64,000 bases of DNA from Anaerolineales bacterium (lineage in GTDB: Bacteria; Chloroflexota; Anaerolineae; Anaerolineales; UBA4823), in contig PQAL01000028.1 of NCBI GenBank assembly GCA_003105035.1, positions 1 through 64,000 of the forward strand, written 5' to 3'. Shown here piece by piece: positions 51,424-57,935 of this stretch; positions within the stretch are counted from its first letter, which is position 1, and each line of letters begins with the position of its first letter. Both the position numbers and the translations under genes were made by a program. Under the pieces are notes generated by a model. That model was not told the DNA's origin, searched no databases, and saw only the letters and a list, made by a program, of their open reading frames with translations.

Positions 51424-53339
51424 CTGCTCAAGCCACTACACAACCCGCACCTGCCACACCAGGCACCAACCGCCTCCAGGCAGCCTGGGCGAAAGCCTCA
51501 CCTGCCATCCGTGATTTCTTTGTTCACGTCCTCGGTCAGGTGAGGATATTAAAGAAAGCCTATCCCGGAATAATGCACTTTATGATCTTCTGGGGAGTAA
51601 CCATCCAGGTTATTGGCACGGTCATCAACATCCTCAACATGCTCCTGTTCTTCCCCTGGGTGATCACCTTCCCCCGCGGCACAGCCTACCTGTACTATGA
51701 GTTGATCATGGACATCGCCGGGGTTATGATCTTACTTGGGGTGACCATGGCGTTCATCCGCCGCCTGTTCATCCGACCCAAATATCTTGAAACCCGTTGG
51801 GATGATTACTATGCTTTATCGATGCTGGCACTCATCCCCATCATCGGCTTTATTACCGAAGCGACTCGCCTGCTCTCCGCCAACCCACCCTGGAGGGCAT
51901 GGTCACCTATCGGGAACCTGGTGGCGAACCTCCTGGCAGCCATGGGGCTGACGCCTGTTGGTGCGGTTCAGCTACATGACATCTTATTTTGGACCCATGC
52001 CGGTGTAGCCCTGATCCTGGTTGCCAGCATCCCATTCACCAAGATGCGTCATCTGGTGAACACACCCCTGAATATCATTCTGCACCCGCGTCGTAAAACC
52101 GGCGAGATCGAAAAAATCAAGAACATCGATGAAGCTGAAGTGCTGGGTGTCGGAAAGGTTTCAGAATTCACCTCTCAACAGCTCCTGTCTTTTGATGCCT
52201 GCCTTAACTGCGGTCGCTGTGAAGATGCCTGTCCTTCCACTATCAGTGGGATGGATTATTCACCCCGCACGCTCATCCAGAGAACGCGCCAGCGCATGGT
52301 CGATTCCATCGGGACATCCAAACCAAAGTCCGATGAAGAGATATTCGGAGAGGTATTCACTGATTCTTACGCCTGGCAGTGCACCACCTGTGGGGCCTGT
52401 ATATTACGCTGCCCGGCGATGATCAATCCAGTGGATGAAGTGGTGGATATGCGGCGCTACCAGGCACTCACCAGCGGGAAGGTGCCTAAATCGGTCGCCG
52501 ATTCGCTGCGCAATATTGAACGCCAGGGTAATCCCTGGGGTATTCCGGCTCAAGATCGCCTGAATTGGTCTGACGGCTTGAACTTACGCGAGCTTGCCCC
52601 TGGAGATGAAGCTGATGTGCTGTATTTTGTGGGTTGCGCTTCCGCTTTCGACGATCGTAACAAAAAGGTCGCCCGCTCCTTTGTCCACCTGTTACAAAAG
52701 GCCAACGTAAACTTCGGGGTGCTGGGTTTCGACGAAACCTGCTGCGGAGAGACAGCCCGTCGCATGGGTAATGAATACCTGTTCCAGGTATTTGCTGAAC
52801 AGAACCTGGAAGCCATGAGCAAAATAAAATTCAACCGTATCGTCACCCAATGCCCCCACTGCTTTAATACGCTCAAAAACGAGTACCCCCAGTTTGGGAG
52901 TGCGTATAAAGTACAGCATTACACAGAATTCCTGCTGGAGCTGGGGCTGAACCAGTTTCTCTCACCCGACGGGAACAAGGTCGAAGGACGACTAACCTAC
53001 CATGATTCCTGCTACCTCGGCCGCTATAACCAGATTTATCAGGCGCCCCGCAGCCTGTTAAAAATGGCGGACATGACTCCCATCGAGCTACCTCGCATGG
53101 GCGAAAACAGCTTCTGCTGCGGTGGCGGCGGTGGGCAGATGTGGCTGGAGACGGATCCCAACACGCGCATTAATCACCGGCGGCTGGGCGATGCACTAGA
53201 GGTGAAGGCAGACGTGGTCGCAACCGCCTGCCCCTACTGCCTGATTATGTTCGACGATGCCATCCGTTCCAAGGGATTGGGTGAACAGTTACAGGTAATG
53301 GACATTGCAGAGGTTTTGGAGAGACGGTTGGCTGTATAG
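51420..53339 (+). CDS. EMO/FadF-type membrane iron-sulfur protein 2
   Basis: A 639-residue EtfAB:menaquinone oxidoreductase-like (HdrD/DsrK-like) protein: an N-terminal NarI-like membrane domain (about five helices), two [4Fe-4S] sites CLNCGRCEDACP (near residue 260) and CTTCGACILRCP (near 321), and two CCG domains, here both canonical (DETCCGETARR and SFCCGGGG). It is a paralogue of the protein at 41318. Its start overlaps the Rieske stop, so it is made with the Rieske/cytochrome b complex. A role in passing electrons between a soluble donor and the quinone pool or the complex is inferred. Confidence 0.92.
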   Translation: MTAQATTQPAPATPGTNRLQAAWAKASPAIRDFFVHVLGQVRILKKAYPGIMHFMIFWGVTIQVIGTVINILNMLLFFPWVITFPRGTAYLYYELIMDIAGVMILLGVTMAFIRRLFIRPKYLETRWDDYYALSMLALIPIIGFITEATRLLSANPPWRAWSPIGNLVANLLAAMGLTPVGAVQLHDILFWTHAGVALILVASIPFTKMRHLVNTPLNIILHPRRKTGEIEKIKNIDEAEVLGVGKVSEFTSQQLLSFDACLNCGRCEDACPSTISGMDYSPRTLIQRTRQRMVDSIGTSKPKSDEEIFGEVFTDSYAWQCTTCGACILRCPAMINPVDEVVDMRRYQALTSGKVPKSVADSLRNIERQGNPWGIPAQDRLNWSDGLNLRELAPGDEADVLYFVGCASAFDDRNKKVARSFVHLLQKANVNFGVLGFDETCCGETARRMGNEYLFQVFAEQNLEAMSKIKFNRIVTQCPHCFNTLKNEYPQFGSAYKVQHYTEFLLELGLNQFLSPDGNKVEGRLTYHDSCYLGRYNQIYQAPRSLLKMADMTPIELPRMGENSFCCGGGGGQMWLETDPNTRINHRRLGDALEVKADVVATACPYCLIMFDDAIRSKGLGEQLQVMDIAEVLERRLAV

Positions 53340-53373
53340 TTAGGTGATTAATGGTGAGCGAGGAGGTAATGTG

Positions 53374-54444
53374 ATGAACACCCAATGGTCACTTGATACC
53401 CATGGCGACCCGCTTGGAACCGTCAGGGAGCTGCTCATGGAAATCTGGTCCCTGGCTGACCTGGCAGGTATGTTGGTGACCATGCCCGATGGTAGAGAGT
53501 CGAGAGTTATCCCAAGGTTTATTACCGATAAAGCATCCATTGACCGGATTAATCCATTCAAGCCTCTCATGGAGATGAATATTGCCAGGTTAATACCTGG
53601 GATTCTCGACAATCATCCGCATGCATGGATTGGTGCGCTGCTACGACCCTGTGAGCTGCGCGCCTTGATCGAAATGACGAAGCATACCCAGATGAACCTG
53701 GATCATCTACTAACGATCACGGTTGACTGCCTGGGAACATTGCCAGCCGATGAATACGAGTGGCGACTCGAACGGATGGCAAAACAGCATGTATCGGGTG
53801 AGATTGATTCTCCTGATGTAAATGATGAGCTCGCCCAGGAAGCTTTGAAGTTTGCCAGGCAAGGCGGTGTCATCCCATATCGCTATCGTCCAGCCTGCCA
53901 GGTGTGTATCTCGCCGGCTGCGGGTCAGGCAGACGTAAATATTCAAGTCCTGGGGCTGCCTGTCCGCCAGCAGCTGCTGTTATCCATCTCAAAGGAAGCG
54001 TTTGCCAGCGGAATCAACCGCGGAAATATCACTCTCAAGCCTGCAGAAGGAGGGTTAATCCTGCAGCATGATCATATCGTAGAAAAGATGGTTGAGCGCC
54101 ATCAACGGACAATGGAGCGAGTTAATGAGGGTCTGGGCAGTCTGCTACCCTCCGATGTGGATGCGGTCATCGCGCAGCTGGAAGGTTGTGGAGACTGTCA
54201 GGCTTGCATGGACGTGTGTCCCATCTGTTCTGTAGATAAGCCTCACCGCGACACCAACGGACATTATGACCGAATGCAAATAATGCGCTGGCTGATCTCG
54301 TGTGCTGGCTGCGGAATGTGCGAGCAGTCTTGCCCTGATCACCTTCCAACTGCAGCCATCTTTGCCCATATCCGCCAGCAGTTGGACCTGGAGTGGCAAT
54401 ATCTGCCTGGTAGCTCAACAAACGACCCACTCCCAAATATGTAG
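53374..54444 (+). CDS. FrhB/FdhB-like electron-transfer protein with two [4Fe-4S] clusters
   Basis: A 356-residue protein. The middle (IGALLRPCELRALIEM) resembles the N-terminal F420H2-dehydrogenase/FdhB-type domain found in heterodisulfide- and formate-dehydrogenase adaptors. The C-terminal region holds two CxxCxxCxxxCP sites, GCGDCQACMDVCPIC and CAGCGMCEQSCP. ATG 53374 follows AGGAGG and overlaps no gene; the upstream GTG at 53344 is less likely. It is 34 bases after EMO-2 and may link it to the aldehyde oxidoreductase downstream. FAD or F420 binding cannot be confirmed. Confidence 0.82.
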   Translation: MNTQWSLDTHGDPLGTVRELLMEIWSLADLAGMLVTMPDGRESRVIPRFITDKASIDRINPFKPLMEMNIARLIPGILDNHPHAWIGALLRPCELRALIEMTKHTQMNLDHLLTITVDCLGTLPADEYEWRLERMAKQHVSGEIDSPDVNDELAQEALKFARQGGVIPYRYRPACQVCISPAAGQADVNIQVLGLPVRQQLLLSISKEAFASGINRGNITLKPAEGGLILQHDHIVEKMVERHQRTMERVNEGLGSLLPSDVDAVIAQLEGCGDCQACMDVCPICSVDKPHRDTNGHYDRMQIMRWLISCAGCGMCEQSCPDHLPTAAIFAHIRQQLDLEWQYLPGSSTNDPLPNM

Positions 54445-54499
54445 AGGACTATCATCATCCATTGAGTCCACTCCTCTGAATTTGCTTTTTCCAATTGTG

Positions 54500-54528
54500 T
54501 TGACAATCCATATTTAAAGTCATAGAAT
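54500..54528 (+). promoter_or_regulatory. Promoter of aldehyde oxidoreductase 2
   Basis: TTGACA (54500-54505), exactly 17 bases, TAGAAT (54523-54528): a near-consensus sigma-70-type promoter. It predicts a 5' leader of about 150 bases before the ATG at 54684, so the AOR2 gene can be expressed apart from the upstream cluster. Confidence 0.75.
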
Positions 54529-54620
54529 AGATGTAACATAACGCCCCCACGTCGATAAAAACAAATTTCTTAGCAAGAAGAATGGAGGTGCATTGGATTC
54601 CATTTAATTATTAACGACCG

Positions 54621-54643
54621 ATTTCTGTCCGGCCGCCAGAAAT
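54621..54643 (+). other. Small hairpin in the aor2 leader
   Basis: Perfect 7-bp stem (54621-54627 and 54637-54643) with a 9-base GC-rich loop, in the leader between the promoter and the aor2 start. It could affect translation or be part of a leader element, but it does not match the Moco/Tuco riboswitch consensus as far as I can judge by eye. Confidence 0.35.
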
Positions 54644-54683
54644 AGTATCAGACAAATCAGTCATTGCGTCAAAGGAGGAAGAT

Positions 54684-56447
54684 ATGTGGATTCTCCGGGT
54701 TAACATGAATGATCAGTCTTACAGGGTGGAGCAATTACCAGAAGCGTACAAGTTCTTGGCCGGGCGAGCACTCACCTCAACCATCATTGCAGAAGAAGTC
54801 CCGCCTCTCTGCCATCCATTGGGAAACAACAATAAAGTCGTTTTTTCACCTGGGATCGTTACCGGTACTCCAGCCCCCACCTCTGCCCGTATCTCTGTGG
54901 GTGCTAAATCTCCCCTCACGGGAGGAATCAAGGAATCCAATGCGGGTACAGCCTGGGGTTCTGATCTGGCAGACCTTAACATCCGGGCGTTGATCCTCGA
55001 GGGGCAACCACACCAAAATGGAGATTATTGGGGATTACATCTCTCGTATGATAAGAAATCCGCTAAACCAAAAGTAAAATTTTTCAATGCGACCAGATAT
55101 ACCAATCAACCGCTTGCCAAAGTATTTCCAAAACTTTACCAGCGCTTTGGAAAAACTGTCGCAATTGGTGGTTGTGGTATTGCCGGTGAACGCGGTTATG
55201 CAAATTCAGGCATCGTATTCAACGACCTGGCGGGACGTGCCACTCGCTATGCAGGCCGAGGCGGCATGGGAGCAGTCCTGGGAAGCAAACGCGTAAAGTT
55301 CATAATTCTTGATTGTAAAGGTGCTCCGGGAGTAAAGATGGCGAATCCTGACCTGTTCGAACAGGGCAGGAAGAAGATCACTGAATCAATCCAAACCCAT
55401 GACCTGACAAAGCCTAAGGGAGCCCTGAATACCTATGGAACAGCCGTCCTAATCAACATTCTGAATGAGGCCGGTGGCTTACCTACCCGTAATTTCACCG
55501 ATGGGCGTTTTGAAGGTGCGGCCAAGATAGCCGGTGAAGCAATTTTCGAAGGCAATAAGCAGAGACTGGGCAAGGAGCTGTACAACCACGCGTGCAGCCC
55601 CGGTTGCATCATCCAATGCTCAAACACGTGGTATAAGGCAGATGGCTCGGAGCATGTTTCCTGCGTTGAATATGAATCTGATTGGGCATTAGGCGCTGAT
55701 TGCGGCATTGACAATCTTGATGATATTGCCGAAATGGTTCGCCTGTGCAATGATTACGGCCTGGATACCATTGAGACGGGTACAACCCTGGCGGTTGCCA
55801 TGCAAGCTGGCGTGATTCCCTTTGGAGATGGAAATGGTGCCATCAAGCTCGTTAAAGAAATGGGCAAAGGCACTCCCCTCGGGCGCGTCTTAGGTAGTGG
55901 GACGGATGTCACCGGTAAAGTATATGGGTTAACCCACGTGCCTACCGTGAAAGGCCAATCTATGCCAGCTTATGAGCCGCGCGCTGTAAAGGGCATCGGC
56001 GTCACCTATGCCACTACTCCCATGGGTGCCGATCACACGGCAGGCTATACCATCGCTCCGGAAATTATCGGTGTAGCCGGAAAAGTTGATCCCCTCACCT
56101 CAGATGGCAAGGCTGAGCTCAGCCGTGCTTTCCAGGCAGCCACTGCGTTTATCGATTCTTCCGGGCATTGCCTGTTCATCGCCTTCCCGATTTTGGATAT
56201 CGTGGCTGGTTTTGAAGGCATGGTGGAAGAATGCAATGGGGTGCTTGGCACAAGCTGGACCACTGCCGATGTTGCGAAATACGGCGATGCTGTCCTTAAA
56301 AAGGAGCGCCAGTTTAACAAAGCTGCTGGTATCGGAACGGGGGCTGACCGGGTTCCTGAGTTTATGAAGACTGAGCCGCTTCCACCTCATAATCAGGTCT
56401 TCGAAGTAACTGACGAAGCATTGGATTCGGTTTTTACGAACCTTTAA
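54684..56447 (+). CDS. aor: Aldehyde:ferredoxin oxidoreductase 2
   Basis: A 587-residue AOR-family W/Mo enzyme, a diverged paralogue of aor1. It has SPLTGGIKES, the glycine-rich GRGGMGAVLGSKRVK near residues 191-205, and [4Fe-4S] ligands Cys304, Cys308, Cys312 (CxxxCxxxC spacing) with Cys496. The first spacing is one residue longer than the CxxCxxxC of aor1, which marks a separate AOR subgroup. Substrate and metal unknown. GGAGG precedes the ATG. No dedicated ferredoxin follows; the upstream two-cluster protein is a possible partner. Two MoaD-like genes follow. Confidence 0.92.
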   Translation: MWILRVNMNDQSYRVEQLPEAYKFLAGRALTSTIIAEEVPPLCHPLGNNNKVVFSPGIVTGTPAPTSARISVGAKSPLTGGIKESNAGTAWGSDLADLNIRALILEGQPHQNGDYWGLHLSYDKKSAKPKVKFFNATRYTNQPLAKVFPKLYQRFGKTVAIGGCGIAGERGYANSGIVFNDLAGRATRYAGRGGMGAVLGSKRVKFIILDCKGAPGVKMANPDLFEQGRKKITESIQTHDLTKPKGALNTYGTAVLINILNEAGGLPTRNFTDGRFEGAAKIAGEAIFEGNKQRLGKELYNHACSPGCIIQCSNTWYKADGSEHVSCVEYESDWALGADCGIDNLDDIAEMVRLCNDYGLDTIETGTTLAVAMQAGVIPFGDGNGAIKLVKEMGKGTPLGRVLGSGTDVTGKVYGLTHVPTVKGQSMPAYEPRAVKGIGVTYATTPMGADHTAGYTIAPEIIGVAGKVDPLTSDGKAELSRAFQAATAFIDSSGHCLFIAFPILDIVAGFEGMVEECNGVLGTSWTTADVAKYGDAVLKKERQFNKAAGIGTGADRVPEFMKTEPLPPHNQVFEVTDEALDSVFTNL

Positions 56448-56461
56448 GCACTTAGCTGATT

Positions 56462-56488
56462 GGGCAGGGTAGTCAGCCTACCCTGCCC
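56462..56488 (+). terminator. Hairpin downstream of aor2
   Basis: Perfect 11-bp GC-rich inverted repeat (56462-56472 and 56478-56488, 5-base loop) between aor2 and the moaD-like genes. There is no T tract, so it may stabilise the aor2 transcript end or only partly terminate. Confidence 0.55.
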
Positions 56489-56539
56489 TTGATGCAAGAA
56501 TAGATTTCTGATCTATCTCAATTGGCTCAAGGCTGTTTC

Positions 56540-56779
56540 ATGGTAATCACCATCAAACTCTTTGCCTCACTTTCTCGATTCTCGCCCGGCGGATTACCTG
56601 GTACTCCATTTGAGGTCGATATTCCTCCCTCAACGAGCTTGCGTCAATTAGCTGACCGGCTGCGTATTCCTGCGGAGGAGATGAAAGTTGCCTTCGTCAA
56701 TGGACTGATTTGCGACCTTGATCGGATCCTGCAACCAGGTGACGAGGTAGGTTTTTTCCCTCCTGTTGGTGGGGGTTAG
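56540..56779 (+). CDS. MoaD/ThiS-family sulfur carrier 2
   Basis: A 79-residue ubiquitin-like protein ending FFPPVGGG, so it has the C-terminal Gly-Gly for thiocarboxylation. It contains the family elements IKLFASLSRF and PGDEVGFFPPV. Expected to supply sulfur for the pyranopterin of AOR2. It follows aor2 by about 90 bases, and its stop overlaps none; the next MoaD-like gene starts five bases later. Distinct from the moaD-like gene after aor1. Confidence 0.85.
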   Translation: MVITIKLFASLSRFSPGGLPGTPFEVDIPPSTSLRQLADRLRIPAEEMKVAFVNGLICDLDRILQPGDEVGFFPPVGGG

Positions 56780-56783
56780 GTTG

Positions 56784-57146
56784 ATGGAAATTAAAGTTGA
56801 CACATGGCTGTATGGAGATTTATCGCAATTTAGCGGTGAAGCTAACCAGGGTAGCTATGCCAATATTCAAGTAAGCCTGAACGCGGGTAGTACAGTCAGG
56901 GATTTACTGGCAAAACTTGCCTTACCCACCGAGAAACGGGGGATCACATTTATCAATGGTAATTTGAGTGCATTACCAGGTTTACAGCCCGATTTAGATC
57001 ACGTATTACACAACGGCGATCGAGTAGCATTTTTTCATTTACGCAGCATGTGGCCCTACCAGTATCGTTCTGGCGCAGCTATGACAGGAGAACTGTCAGC
57101 TGCCATACAAGCGCGCACCGATCAGGGGATATCGCATACGACCTGA
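56784..57146 (+). CDS. MoaD/ThiS-like protein without the terminal Gly-Gly
   Basis: A 120-residue MoaD-like protein: MEIKVDTWLYGDLSQF, then a typical beta-grasp core with DLLAKLALP and NGDRVAFFHLRSMWPY. Instead of ending in Gly-Gly it continues for about 35 residues with WPYQYRSG and a basic/polar tail, so it cannot form a C-terminal thiocarboxylate in the normal way. It may be a structural MoaD, a scaffold of the pterin synthase, or a Cys-processed form. Start ATG 56784. Annotated as MoaD-like by fold pattern only. Confidence 0.7.
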   Translation: MEIKVDTWLYGDLSQFSGEANQGSYANIQVSLNAGSTVRDLLAKLALPTEKRGITFINGNLSALPGLQPDLDHVLHNGDRVAFFHLRSMWPYQYRSGAAMTGELSAAIQARTDQGISHTT

Positions 57147-57332
57147 TTAGGCTGTTAGCACGCCAATTCCTGTATTACGCTAATTCACATCCTGCCCAAG
57201 CCAGAGTGTTTGTTTAGAATTCCACATTATCACGGTTATCCATCCGGTTTTATCAGCTATAATTCCGTCACTTTTTTATTACAACCCAAGAAATTGAAGG
57301 TTTTCGTCGTCTGGCGCGTCTAATCTCTCAAG

Positions 57333-57935
57333 ATGCCCAATCATGACACTTTCCAACTGACCCATATGGCACGTATAGCCCAACAAGAGCACCTCGACAC
57401 ACAAGTACAGCTTGAGAAGCTGTTGGGTGATTATTATCCATCCATCCGCAGGTTGGCACATTCTATCCTGGACGATCTGGATGAAGCCGATGATGCTACC
57501 CAAGAGACCTTTATCGCTGCGCACCGCTCAATTTTTGATTTCCGGGGCGAATCCAATCCGAAAACCTGGTTGTTTTCGATCGCCATTAATGTCTGTCGTG
57601 GCAGGCTGCGCAAGCGTAAAGTCCAGCGCTACTTACACAATACTTTGTTGTCACTGCACTTGCTGACCGATCAGACTCCTTCACCCGAGCAATCTGCCAT
57701 CACCAAGGAGGCTAAGGAAAGTATCTGGAAAGCTGTCGATAAGCTGGATGAAAAGCACAAGCTGCCGATTATCCTGCGCTATGTGCACGAGCTAAGTGCG
57801 GCAGATATTGCAAACATGCTCCATATCAGCGAGGGTACTGTGCATTCGCGGCTTCATTATGCTCGCAATAAATTACAAACCTTGATTGGTCCAACAGCTC
57901 CTACCCAGGAGGCATTCCATGAAACTACCCGTTGA
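57333..57935 (+). CDS. ECF-type RNA polymerase sigma factor
   Basis: A 200-residue extracytoplasmic-function sigma factor with sigma-2 (from about residue 35; core DDLDEADDATQETFIAAHRSI) and sigma-4 (RYVHELSAADIANMLHISEG, helix-turn-helix about 150-175) domains, and no sigma-1 or sigma-3. It directs expression to envelope- or stress-type regulons. A TATAAT hexamer lies at 57258-57263 with a weak -35. Its last 17 bases overlap the start of the putative anti-sigma gene. Confidence 0.93.
   Translation: MPNHDTFQLTHMARIAQQEHLDTQVQLEKLLGDYYPSIRRLAHSILDDLDEADDATQETFIAAHRSIFDFRGESNPKTWLFSIAINVCRGRLRKRKVQRYLHNTLLSLHLLTDQTPSPEQSAITKEAKESIWKAVDKLDEKHKLPIILRYVHELSAADIANMLHISEGTVHSRLHYARNKLQTLIGPTAPTQEAFHETTR

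Noticed and set aside
54536-54683. Moco/Tuco riboswitch in the aor2 leader
   Set aside because: I could not align the leader to the conserved core of that motif by eye; only one small hairpin is certain. Left as an unassigned leader.
57258-57263. TATAAT upstream of the ECF sigma gene as a firm sigma-70 promoter
   Set aside because: The -35 region is weak and ECF genes are often self-activated from unlike promoters, so the site was not given its own entry.
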